Source of the DNA: Moringa oleifera | Lineage: Eukaryota > Streptophyta > Magnoliopsida > Brassicales > Moringaceae | Assembly: GCA_021397835.1 (NCBI GenBank) | Contig: JAJFZO010000583.1 | Span: forward strand, 1,838,501 to 1,902,500 | DNA: 64,000 nt | Direction of reading: 5' to 3' | Shown here: one piece after another, positions 13,101 through 24,400 of the stretch | Layout of the letters: every line of letters begins with the position of its first letter | Numbering within the stretch: position 1 is the first letter of the stretch | Notes under the pieces: model-generated | What the model was told of the DNA's origin: nothing | Databases searched by the model: none | The model's input: only the letters and a program-made list of their open reading frames with translations | Position numbers and translations under genes: made by a program

Positions 13101-14039
13101 AAAGAAAAGCAGGCCATATCCAGCAGACTTGATGTCTTAGCAACAAGGGCCAGGTTCACAAATACAGCAAAGAATCCTCTAATAAGGCAGCGATGACATA
13201 ATTATTCGAGGAAAAACTACTTCAAACTGCAATGAAAGAAAGGCAAAACAAGTTACAATCAAACTTAAAGTAACAAAATAATAACATTCACTAACCTGAA
13301 GGCCATACCTCTGTACATTGAAGGCAGCCACTTCAACTGCCACAGGACTTAAATCCGTGGCGATTACTCTCCCATCAGTCCCTAAAAGCCTCCAAATTCC
13401 CATGGCAATAGCCCCACTACCAGTCCCCAAATCAGCCCACGTCCCTTCTCTCAATTGCTCATCACTTGAAACCAAATCTGCAACCAAATCAACAATCATT
13501 TCGGTTTCTGGTCTTGGAATCAAAACCCCTTCTTGCACACACAGAACCAAGTCCCTCCAATGCTCACACCCAACTATGTACTGGAAGGGCCTCCTCTCTT
13601 CGATTCTCTGCCTCCACAGAGCATATAGCTCCTCCAAGGAAGCTCTTAATTTCACATTTTGAGAGTTGTTTTGCGTGCCCGGCTGATATATTAGCGAGTT
13701 GTCTTCAACGGAGTCCTCAATGAGCCACTTGAGCTCTCTGCGCAAGAGAGTGGAGTCTGGGCCATTGTCAGAGTCCACAAAGGAGGACCCAACGGAAGAG
13801 GCGAGACTTTCTGCCCAATCATGCCATTTTCTGACGTCTGATACAGTGGCTAAGTATGTGGGTGGTCTCAAAAATAGTGGACTCTTGAGTGATCTCACAG
13901 AAGCTGGGGGCGAGGATACTTCGAAAGAAGAAGAATAAGAAGAATAAAAGGAAGAACATGAGTAGATGGGTCTATGGAGAAGACTACCATAACGAGCAGG
14001 AGGTAAACGGAAGAGTGGCAAAGCCAGCTTCATTACCAT
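10136..14039 (-). CDS. PRMC: Release factor glutamine methyltransferase, PrmC/HemK family
   Basis: Three exons join in frame: 14039-13296, 10722-10477 and 10267-10136, giving 373 aa. All junctions are GT-AG and phase 0. Introns are 2573 and 209 bp. By family knowledge the enzyme uses S-adenosylmethionine to methylate the glutamine of the GGQ motif in peptide release factors. Seen here: a Ser-, Pro- and Arg-rich leader of about 50 residues resembling an organellar transit peptide; the family motif IPRPETE near residue 175; the SAM-binding loop DLGTGSGAIA at about 203-212; and the catalytic NPPY at 275-278, which opens exon 2 context and is intact. The C-terminus ends in the usual GIQRFVTGFR followed by Gln. 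Length agrees with plant homologues of about 370 aa. Met3 is an alternative start. The gene diverges from the PHP gene. A plastid role is inferred from the leader, not shown. Confidence 0.93.
10723..13295 (-). other. Large first intron of the PrmC gene
   Basis: This 2.57 kb intron has donor CAG|GTTAGT and acceptor TTAG. It holds no convincing extra exon, because joining the flanking exons directly reproduces the continuous methyltransferase fold (GLQ followed by DVVEVRQGSW). A T-tract lies at about 11405-11421. Small open frames at 11284-11861 and 12830-13093 show no recognisable motif. Confidence 0.7.
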
Positions 14040-15572
14040 CCCTCTCCCATAGCAAGTCTTTCTTTCACAACCGCCCTGGATTTAGAAGCTGAGAGTAGAA
14101 ACATGTTTGGAATTTGGTGACCTGGATTAATTGGGGGCATAATTTTCTTCGCTCCATTTATCACGTACTTAAACTTAAGATAAATATTAAAAAATTTTAA
14201 ACTATGCTCATTTTATTTATTTATAGCATCGCACATGAATTTAATTTTTAATTTAATTTAAATTAAATATAAAGTAATTATGTATTTAATCTTTTAATTT
14301 AAATAACATTAAAAATTAAAAAATATTTTAGAATTAAAATATTTTTTATAAAAACTTTAAATAAATTTAAATGAATTGTATATTTCATTTTATGTTTATT
14401 TTTAAATTTAAATTATAAGACAAAAAATATATTAGTAATGCATAAAATTTTAAAACGTTTTATGATAACAACTTCAATAAATTTTGCCTTACCTAAAAAA
14501 TTAGTATATAAACTTTTAATTTTAATTTTTAAATATTTTCATCAAATTAATAGAAAATAAAAATAAATTCAAAAAATTTGAAAAACTGTGATTATAAAAA
14601 TATAATAATGGGAGAGTGTGATTACTTTTGAGTTTAAATTTGAAATACGCCATGGTTTATATTTTTTTCAGGTAAACAAATGACATGGAAATTGAGAGGG
14701 CTTCTTTACTTGGAGAACAACATTACATGTTTTGAAATTCTTAATTTATCAAATAATCAAAAAATTTAATTATAAATTTAATATAAAGTATTTAATAAAA
14801 TAATAAATAAATATAAAATAAAATTTAAATAATATTAATTTAATAATTTAAATTTTAAATTTTGATAAATTATTTTTATCGATATAAGATATTTAATGAT
14901 TTATATCACCTTACGTATAATTTAAGATTTAAGTGACATATAAATAAGTAAATTTTTTATTTTATAATATATATTTTAAAAAATATTCATTTATATTAAT
15001 TTTATATATAGTATTTTAATTTAATTTATATTTTATTAAAAATTTAAAATTTAAAAATAGTTATGATATTATGTAATAAATTTAATTTTCAATTTTATGA
15101 TGATGTAAAAAAATTTTGAATATTAAAAAGTATTTTTTAAAAAAATTTGTATTATAAAAATTTAAAAAAATTATAAAAAATAATTTAAAATTTTTTAAGA
15201 AAATTATAATTTGATCTAATATCAATTAAAATTACTTAGATATATTTTTAAAACTTAAAATTTAATAAAAATAAAATCCAAAATTTATTTTATTTTTTAA
15301 AAATTAATTATAATAGAATAGATATTGAAAATAAAATAATAAGAGATGAGATTTGAAAAGTAAAAGCGGGCGTAGGTGGTGGCAGGCGGCCACGAAGGCA
15401 GAAAGAAGGAGAGGACACCTGTGAAGATTGCCCCTTCAGGACCTGGGCTCGTCCGTATATCTGAACCTAATCTACCCCTATATACCCCATAACCACCCAT
15501 TCATATTCCCTGTCCTTTTTCTTTCTTCCTTCAGAGGCGTTTTTCCCTCCCCCATCACGAAACCAAAAGACC
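14040..15572. promoter_or_regulatory. Divergent intergenic region (PrmC / PHP genes)
   Basis: About 1.5 kb separates the start codons of the minus-strand PrmC gene and the plus-strand PHP gene, so both promoters must lie here. From 14160 to 15350 the sequence is extremely AT-rich with no coding potential. From about 15360 to 15572 it turns much richer in G and C, marking the promoter and leader of the PHP gene. A TATAAATA word on the minus strand near 14218-14226 could serve PrmC, but such words are frequent by chance in this composition. Confidence 0.6.
15479..15484 (+). promoter_or_regulatory. Candidate TATA box of the PHP gene
   Basis: TATATA stands within CCCCTATATACCCC, in a locally C-rich setting, 89 bp before the start codon at 15573. 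The spacing would leave a leader of about 55-60 nt. It stands out because the flanks are not AT-rich. Confidence 0.5.
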
Positions 15573-18500
15573 ATGGTTGGTGACACTTATGTTCTTCACA
15601 GTACCAGCAACTCCAATCTCAGTTGCACCAACAACAGGGACACCACGAATCCGAGTAAAGCGAAAGATAAGAAGAAGAAGAAGAAACGTGGGGGTACCAA
15701 GAGGAAGATGACTTTTGAGCAGACCCTGGCTTTCAAATCTGTTTGTGAATGGGTTCATTTGGATCTGCAAACTAATTCTTCTGTCGTTGCTGCTTCTTGT
15801 GTTGTCGATGATTTTGGAGTGCAGAAGAGTCTTGGCAGAGGAGGGCAGAAAGTGGTTTTTGAACTGCACTCCCACTCCAAATTCAGTGATGGTTTCTTGT
15901 CTCCTTCCAAGCTTGTCGAGAGAGCTCATGTCAATGGGGTGAGTGAAGATTTTGATTGGTTTTCTTCTGTTCTGCTTTTTTTTATAATTTTTTTATGGAT
16001 ATCTCAAATGGGTTTTGCTCTCTAAGACGCTGTCCTTTGTGATAATGATGTGGTTTCCGAGTGCTAAGTACTGGTGGAGTTTTCTCCTTGTTCGTTTACT
16101 ATTTCAAATATTCCATCCAATGATTTCTCTAGCAAAATTAAATTACTTTGCTTTATGATGGCTTAAGGGTTCTTTTATCAGTTTTGCAGCATGGTGTACC
16201 ATATTCTCTATGTAGTTATTGCGTAAGGTCTCTTTTTCATGAACTGGATGCTCTCCATTGCACGTCGTTTGGGGGGTGGTTCTTCTATGACCTTGTGGGG
16301 TTTATATTGAGCTAACTTGTAGTTTCTTTGTTGGAGATCCTTTTCTATTTTACTGGTGATGCTTGTCACTTCTTTAACTTGCTCGTAATTATGAAGTTTA
16401 TTCATATGTAATGAACTCTTGTTCTGAATTGGAATTCCATATGCACTTTTTCCTTTTCCTGCACTTTTTTAAGCTGTTGGACTAGTCTCCATCTTGTTCC
16501 TTTGTAGCTGTTATAATATTTCACATCCCTCATTTCTTTATCCAAGCTAGAATTCCATGTGCACTTTTTCCTTTTCTCTGCACTTTTTTTGAGCTGTTGG
16601 ACTGGTCTCCATCTTGTTCCTTTGTAAATGTTATAATATTTTACATTCCTTATTTCTTTATCCGAGCCAGATTTCATTTATCAATTATCATCTGTCAGAG
16701 CCCTATAGAGAGTTTCGGGAGCTTTAACTTTCTAAGCATGCAAAAATATGAAGATGCCAAAGAGTGATTGGTAGTCTTTGAATTTGGGTGATAAATCTTA
16801 TGGATAGGAAGCAAGAAACGTGGACAAGGATGACATATTTGGATGAATATTCTTTAGATTGTGAGATTAGAGGTGTGAAGGTTTTGGAAGCCAATGAATC
16901 ATTAGAGTTGATACTTTGAAGGCAATAAGTTGCCGGAAGAATTAGACTGCCAAAATTTCTGAGAACCGTTAGTCTCTGGGTTGTTGGGTCAAGCAGTAAA
17001 GAGTGGAGTGGGTTTATTGATGTAGGAATCTGACTCTCAATATAGTGTATATGAATGCTGGTTGTGAATTAATTCATTGAGAAATAGCAAATACTGAAAA
17101 AGGAGAAGAGGTCTTTCAGTGTATATGAATGCTTGTTGTGAATTAATTCATTGAGAAATAGCAAATACTGAAAAAGGAGAAGAGGTCTTTCAGTGTTTCT
17201 CATGATCCTGCAATAACTATTATAGATCACAAGCCAATTCCATTTGTAAAGGGAGAGGAAGAACAAAAGCCTTTAATATTTCTATAGAAATTTGTTTATG
17301 CAACTAAAAAACTTCAATCCAAGAGGAGGATTTTTTAGCATTTCTTACGAGGTTTAAAACTTTTGACCATCATGAAACAAACTTAAATTTCCATTTATTT
17401 CATTTGAATCGATCTACTTCTAGAGATCTTACTCGTGGACCGAGTCTAGATGAGCAGGATACTCCAGAAGAGAGATGCTTTGCCAAACTTGGAATGGTGC
17501 AAGATGAATCATTTGCAGCTAAAAGATGCTTCCAACAAAGTTCTCTTTGCACATTTGCAATTGATGAATATTTTGCATCCTGTACTTAAATTTATTGTGA
17601 GAGAAGACTTTTGGCACATCTGGTGTGGGACTACTTGAAATGTTGTGCAAACACAAAAGGTATTATACATTCGATATTGGACAAATACTTTGGATATGGT
17701 ATTAGAGCTGGAATGTGCCACAACACATGCTCTGAAATCCATAAAAAAAGGATGGGCACTCATAAAAAAGGGATGGGCACTATGCAGATCATATAATGAT
17801 GTAATATCTGCTAATAATGACAGGTTAGGTCTTTTGCAAGACATCTTGATAAAAAACAGGAGCACTTTTGAGTACTGTCATGATTGAATAGGCTCTGCAA
17901 AGACAAAAGATTTAATAGATGCCCAAAATGTATTAATGGAAATCTTATCGAGGAAACTGAATATATTTTCTCTATTGCTGGTTTAAATTTTGTAATCTCT
18001 GATTTTGTACTTTGTTTGGCACAACTCATCAAGGGTTTTTGGCCCCGTTGTTAGTAACTTCTTATGCATGAAGCATCATGTTATTCATGATCGATTCAGC
18101 AGTCTCTGTAGTTAATCTGGTTACTCTCTTATGTTAGATGCCTATGCAGGATAGAATATGTAATCTCTAACCTACCTTCAACTTTCTCAATTGTGGGTCT
18201 GCTCTAACTGTAGTTGGTTTTCTCTTTTTGATCAATTAGGATACTAACAGCAAATATGTTTAAGGTGAAGCTTTTAAGGCAGGATTGTATAAATTTATTA
18301 ATGGGAAGTATCTATTAAGAATGTATGACATTGTTACTGCCATTACTGATACTGTTCATGCAATTGTGTGCCCTCAGCTCCACTGTTGCATATGTTGCCT
18401 AGGATCTTGGCACTTCTTACATTTCTATGCTTCAGTTAATTCTTTGTATTGGGATTTAATTTGTACACTGTGTTCAGAACAGGTGAAAGTTCTTTCTCTG

Positions 18501-20547
18501 ACAGACCATGATACAATGGCTGGCATCCCTGAGGCCCTGGAAGCAGCACGTAGGTTTGGCATCAAGATTATTCCGGGTGTTGAAATCAGCACAATATTCT
18601 GCCCTGGGTTTGTCCTTCATTTCTTCAATCATCATTTTTATGTGGGGTCTTTCATAATCACTAATCTTGTTGGGTTTTGTTCTTATACTTTCAGAAAATC
18701 TAATGTTTATCTTGTTTATCTCAACTTCAAAAGCAAACGTAGTTCAAAACTGTTTCCATAATTTTCTAGTAGAAATTAGTTAGAAAAAAGAAAGAAGAGG
18801 GGGGGGGAGGGGGGAGGGAACAGAGAATTCCAGGATTTTTTCATTCCTTTAGAACTCTTGGTTGCCTCTAATGTTGGTTACTTGATTGAAATGTAGAGAG
18901 TCTGAGTCGGAGGAACCAGTCCACATCCTTGCATACTATAGCAGCTGTGGCCCTACAAGGTACATAGAACTGGAGAAACTTTTGGCTAACATCAGGGATG
19001 GTCGTTTCCTTCGTGCGAAGGACATGGTTTTGAAACTCAATAAACTCAAGTTACCTCTTAAGTGGGAGCATGTTGCCAAGATTGCAGGCAAGGGAGTGGC
19101 TCCTGGGAGACTGCATGTAGCTCGAGCTCTAGTTGAAGCAGGTTACGTGGAGAATCTGAGACAAGCTTTTACCAGATATCTTTATGATGGTGGTCCTGCT
19201 TATTCCACGTAACACCCAAATATCTTAGTATAGTAGCTTTTGTTATACATGTTAAAGCAGATTTTTTATTGAAATATCTAGAAAATTGTTGTGTGTTCTG
19301 TTTGCAGAGGAAGTGAGCCGTTGGCCGAGGAAGCAGTGCAACTTATATGTAAAACAGGGGGTTTGGCTGTGCTGGCTCATCCTTGGGCCTTGAAAAATCC
19401 AGTTCCTATAATTAGAACGCTGAAAGAGGCAGGTCTGCATGGGATGGAGGTTTACAGAAGTGATGGAAAACTGGCAGGTCTCTCTCTCTCTCTCTCTCTT
19501 CCCGAGACAGACTCACATGCACACACATATACAAGTTATTCAAGTATTTTCTTCGACTGTCAAAACCATCTTTAAAGTCAGCATGTATCATTTATAATTT
19601 TCTTTTAAAATATACATAAAGTGGTGTTGGTGAATGCTGAGGAACTTGCCAAAGTTTTTACTTATGATTTTGGTCGAGGTGTCAATTAATTGATGAAGGT
19701 GACTAGTAGGTGCATTTACAGTGCTAAGTTCACCTCAGGGATCGGGAAAGTTTTCAACTTGTCTTCTGAATGGTGCACACTCAAAGTTATTTGGGCTATT
19801 GTTAACTTCATAATTGGATAATGGCAACTTAGGGGGCAACTGTCTGAAGTATGATTTTATGTTATTTTTATATAATTATCTAAATTTTGAATTAGCTTTT
19901 CTTTTGTTGTACAAACTGACCTAGAGGGGTCAACTTCATACTAAAATACTCAGATTTAGCTTAAAGCATAATATCTAATCATATGTGATAACAAGACTTA
20001 AAAAAGGAAGTTGTACTTATTGACGAAATAAGGATTCACTGAAAACAATATGGCTGCATGTGTAGTTGTGATTCTGTACCTACAATCTTGTCTGGTGCTT
20101 AGTACTTACCAATCTTTCGTTGTTTGGTTAACAGCATTCAGTGACTTAGCAGATACTTATGGTCTTCTAAAACTTGGGGGATCAGATTACCATGGCAGAG
20201 GTGGGCACAGTGAATCTGAACTTGGAAGCGTTAACATCCCTGTCTTGGGTTTGCATGACTTTCTTAAAGTGGCACGGCCAATCTGGTGCCATGCCATTAA
20301 GGATATGTTGGAGACTTATGCAGAGGAGCCCTCTGATTCAAACCTTGGAAACATTGTCAGATTTGGAAGGCCAAGGATTATTAAGGGAAGCTCTGGCCTC
20401 AGTTGTGGGAAGGACTTGATTGACCGCTGCTTATCATCGTGGTTGACAAATGAAGAGTGCCAGAATCCTGAGTTTGAGGCTATTAGGTTAAAGCTTTCTC
20501 ATGTTTCAATCAATCAAAGTGAGGTACATGTTCCTATAGGGAGTTAG
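15573..20547 (+). CDS. PHP-domain phosphoesterase, TrpH/YciV (RNase AM) type
   Basis: Five exons join in frame: 15573-15938, 18483-18607, 18897-19208, 19308-19477 and 20135-20547, giving 461 aa. All introns are GT-AG. The N-terminus has a basic segment (KDKKKKKKRGGTKRK, about residues 31-45) that could be a nuclear or nucleic-acid-binding signal. The PHP metal-binding motifs are present in order: HSH at 99-101 with Asp106, TDHD at 129-132, GVEIS at 154-158, His173, AHPW at 291-294, and GSDYH at 340-344. The bacterial relative YciV is a 5'-3' exoribonuclease; whether the plant protein shares that activity is unknown. Intron 1 is 2.5 kb with tandem duplications. The donor of intron 4 runs straight into a (TC)10 repeat. 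The 3' end is the least certain part: a GT inside AGTGAG|GTACAT near 20524 could be a donor to a further exon. Without it the frame stops at TAG 20545-20547. Confidence 0.9.
16432..16669. repeat. 118-120 bp tandem duplication in PHP intron 1
   Basis: Two adjacent copies, 16432-16549 and 16550-16669, each begin GAATTCCAT and share TGCACTTTTTCCTTTTC, GAGCTGTTGGACT and TCCATCTTGTTCCTTTGTA-like wording. They differ at roughly one base in ten, so this duplication is older than the one at 17045. Confidence 0.85.
17045..17192. repeat. 74 bp near-identical tandem duplication in PHP intron 1
   Basis: The unit 17045-17118 is repeated at 17119-17192 with a single visible difference (GCTGG against GCTTG). 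Each unit begins GTGTATATGAATGC and ends GAGGTCTTTCA. The near identity points to a recent duplication. Confidence 0.92.
18799..18818 (+). repeat. G-run cluster in PHP intron 2
   Basis: Runs of nine, six and three G, each separated by a single A, lie on the sense strand of intron 2, about 80 bp before the exon 3 acceptor. The long run can be split to give four G-tracts, so an intramolecular G-quadruplex in the pre-mRNA is possible. Confidence 0.7.
19479..19498 (+). repeat. (TC)10 microsatellite at a splice donor
   Basis: Ten TC units begin at the second base of intron 4 of the PHP gene. The junction reads GGCAG|GTCTCTCTC. The donor therefore lacks the usual purine-rich +3 to +6 bases. Confidence 0.85.
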
Positions 20548-21085
20548 CCTTATGATTCAAATTGATATATTTGTCTCTGCCTAATTTTTTTTTGGGGCAA
20601 TAATCATGTTCGTTGTTTCATGCCCAAAAAAAAAATCTTCAGTTTTTCTTTTTCACCTACAGAAACATTTATGAGGTACTATTAATAGTTTTCTTTGTAT
20701 CCTTTGTTCTCTTGAATCCATTTCTTTCTAAAATGGTCTTGTTTGGTCCTAAAGCTCAAAATTTGACATGTTAAGAAGCTTCTATATCTTGATAGTTTTC
20801 ACTTTTAGAAATATTTCATAGACATTCAATTTATAGCAGATTATCAGATTAACTGTTTGACTCTAATTTTATGACATCCTTTCTTTATTTTGTAATATTT
20901 AAAGGACCAGTGTTCTTTTATGTATAATGAAGTTTTCAAGAGATTACAAAGTCCAACAAAAGAAAGAAACTGCTCGTTATGAGTATCATTTTTCTTTGTT
21001 TTTTACACTTAAATTTTTGTTAATTAGTTTTACACATTATTAAAGACTATTTAAGGAAAGACAAGACCTGCCATCAAATCTATTG
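20548..21085. other. 3' flank of the PHP gene
   Basis: This AT-rich stretch should contain the 3' untranslated region of the PHP gene. AATAAT near 20599 is a possible poly(A) signal. No other gene is seen before the retrotransposon. Confidence 0.5.
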
Positions 21086-21090
21086 GCAAC
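21086..21090. repeat. Left target-site duplication, GCAAC
   Basis: GCAAC lies directly before the TGTTAG start of the left LTR. The same five bases follow the right-most LTR at 30786-30790. Five base pairs is the usual target duplication of Ty3/gypsy integrases. Confidence 0.75.
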
Positions 21091-21426
21091 TGTTAGATTT
21101 TCAATTCATGTCAAGTGTGTGAAAGAAGAACCGCACAATCAAGTGTTGAATTGGACATCAATTATTTAATTAATTATATAAAAACTACACAATTTTAACA
21201 AATAAAAAAATTAAGTTTATTACGAGATTCTCGGACATCAATTATTTGGTTATGAGATTGTTGGCTACATGGTTGTTATATATGCTTTATGTTAGAATTG
21301 TTAATTGGAATAAAAAAGGTATATAAAGGGGTAATAAGAGAGGCGACTAGTATTTTTGTTTGTGAATTGCCTTGATTTTATTGAGTTTGAGTTCTTATCA
21401 AAGTGGTATAGTTTGAGTTCCTATCA
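21091..21426 (+). repeat. LTR 1 of the composite gypsy element
   Basis: It begins TGTTAGATTTTC and ends CTATCA before the decayed primer site. Near the end, 26 bp (GAGTTCTTATCAAAGTGG and following bases) is duplicated, so a second possible end lies at 21400. It lacks a segment of about 40 bp that LTR2 and LTR3 share (AAATTTTGCTTAATATA-like wording). Confidence 0.8.
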
Positions 21427-21429
21427 AAG

Positions 21430-24400
21430 TGGTAATAGAGTAGTCGATTTGAAAGGCTATGATGGGTGTTTCCAAAAAAAAAAAAAGAGATCGAGTTGAT
21501 GAGACCGAGGTGAAATTTGGAGCTATACGAGAAGAGATTCGTACTAAGTTAGGTTAGATTTGGGCTAAGTTAAAGAGGAAATTTTTAAGGTTCTTGCACT
21601 GAAAAATGTGTTGCAACTGTCATCCAACTATTGGAAGTATTGATTCAGTGGAAAAAAAAAAAAAGATATGGGATTGAAGATGGTACACAACAAATGGCGG
21701 TTGGACCAACTCAAGCATCAACAACCAATAGTGGGATAGAGAAGGGAAAATCATACCTAAATGAAGAAGTAGGAAGTGAAAGAGGCCTTGTTGATTAGAA
21801 TTACCAGTTTTTGAAGGAATCAATCTTAATGGTTGGATCTTTTGTGTTGAATGAAATATCATTAATGGGACTCACACCTAGAGAGAAATTGAAGGCAATG
21901 ACTTTATATGTGTAGTGGGTGATGCTTTGGCATGGTATCAATGAAAGGAAGGGAGACGACTTATTGAGAGTTTGTTTGAACTAAAGGGGATCTTGTTGGA
22001 AAGATATTGGCTATTGTAAGAAGGAAATTTATACAAGTAGCTTTGGGCCTTTTCACAGATCGCTATAGTTAGAGAGAAAATATCACAAGTAATTTGAGGT
22101 AATAATTAGTCTCTTGCATCATATATATTTTTGAGCATATCCTTGAGAGCACATTTGTCAATAGGCTCAAATCATATATTGGAGCTGAGTTAAGAATGTT
22201 ATAATCCAATGGGCTCTTAAAGAAGATAGAGTTTGCCCAAAGCATAAAAGATAGGAACATGATCTTGAAACAAGGGAAAGGGAATGGGCATGATATTTTC
22301 CAAAGCCAACCCATTAAGAACCTCCGATGGGTTTTGATCTTTTCCTCTCTCAACTTCATGAGCTCTCTTCATGGGAAAGAAAAAAAATCATCCACAAAGG
22401 TGAATAAGGATTTCGAAGACCCACTGAATCAGAGATGTAGGCTAAATGCGAAACAAAGATGAAAAATACAGTATTGATTATCATTGTTGAAACCATGAAT
22501 CGTAAGTCTTTTGGGTAGATTATGAAGAAAAAATGTCAAAAAAAGATGAGGTTAAAGAACAAAAAGAAGACAAATGGAAGCAAAAATTATCTTTTAACTC
22601 TCATATAGGATTAACCCAACACATTATAAAGGTCAAAGGTCAGATTGACATGAGAGAAATAATCATCTTAATAGACAATGGGCTTCGCATAACTTTATTG
22701 CTTTAAAGGCAGTCAAGAAACTTTGAATATCAATGGAGGCAACTTTGGAGTACGGTCTCACTGTACAAGGTACGAGAGATAAGAGTGTAAGTGAAGGGAT
22801 TTGTAAGTAAGTATGTCTGTCATTGAGCAAGTTGAAAATTATAAGAGATTTTTTTTTTCATTACGCTTAGGTGGGTCTAATTTGATTTTGGGTATGTCTA
22901 ATGGCTGAAAAATTTAGGTAATATTCAAAAGAATTGCGATAAACTTATAATAAAGATAATGGTTGGTGGCGTACCCATTAAGTTGCAAGGACAACCTAAA
23001 CTTTATAAATCCCATCTATGTGTGTGTGTATTTTAAACCCCATGCACGAAAGACATGACTTATTGCTAGAGCTAAGTAATTTGATTAAAGAAGATGAAGG
23101 ATAATGAAAACTCATACCAGATGAAGTATAATGTCTTTTTTAACAATTAATGATATATTTCAAGTACCTGTTGATTTACCTCTCATCTGTGATAAATACC
23201 ATGCAATGTGTATATAGAAGGAACCTTAATCATCAGTGCTTGCCTTTATCGATCTCCATAAGTGTTAAAAAAATAGGACTAAATAGCTAGCTTAAAAAAG
23301 GCTTAGGGTTGGAATTACTTAACCTAGCACTAGCCTTTTACTCGAGTTCGGTTTAGTTGTTTAAAAGGAAGTTGGTGATTTTGTGTTGATTGTCATGCTC
23401 TTGGTCAAGCAAACTGTGTCTCAGAAGTTTTCAATCCTTGTGATTGATAAACTTTTGGATGAGTTACATGGAGTATCTATACTCTTTAAGATTAATCGAA
23501 GATCGGGGTACCACCAGATTAGGTTGTGAATGAAAGATGTACCAAAGACAACATTTTTTCTTACTCATGAAAGCCATTATGAATCTTTAGTGAGGCTATT
23601 CTACTTTATTAATGCACCTTTCACATTTCAAGAATTGATGAATGGGGATAGGAAGTTCTTAACGCGACTTGTATTCATATTCTTTGATGATATTTTGATT
23701 TATAACCCTTAGCGAAACCAAGCTATGTGCTAATGGGAAAAAGTGTATATTTGTTCAGTGCAAAGTGGAATACCTTGGTCATATAATTTTTGCAGAAAGT
23801 GTTGCAATCTACCTAATTAAAATGGCAAGCATGCAAAATTGACTAACCTTTAAGAATTTAAGGGAATTCCTTGGTTTTATGAGGCACTATAGGAAGTTCA
23901 TGGTGGATACTATAAAAATTGCATGACCATTGACTTAACAACTTAAGAAGGATTGCATTGGACGGAATAATGAAGCAAAAATTGCTTTTTAAACTCTTAA
24001 GCTAATTATGACTTAAGCACCTATTTTGGCTTTTGCAGATTTTTCTCAACCATATATTCTAGAAACAGATGCTTTAAGAAATTGTTTACGAGTAGTTTTG
24101 ACGCAGAGGCAGTAACTAATAGCCTACTTCAGTTAGAAACTATCTAGATTAGAAAAGTTTAAATCCATGTATAAAAAAGGATTGATAGCCATTGTGCTAG
24201 CTTTATACAAGTGGTGATCATACTTAACTAGGCATAAATTTATCGTATGGATAGAGAAATAATATTTGAAATTCTTATTAAAGTAGAGGGTAGTTAACCA
24301 AGTTGATAGGATATGGCTTTGAAATCCAATATAAGCTAAGTCACGAACAAGGTAGCAAACTCATTGTCACCAGTGCCTTTGCCAACATACTTGGCCATGC

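Noticed and set aside
13318..14092. Several plus-strand open frames across the PrmC first exon
   Set aside because: They are antisense shadows of the methyltransferase exon, which is strongly supported on the minus strand.
17404..18032. Overlapping short frames in PHP intron 1, once considered a gene or transposon fragment
   Set aside because: No family recognised, stops in every frame, and the flanking PHP exons splice perfectly across it.
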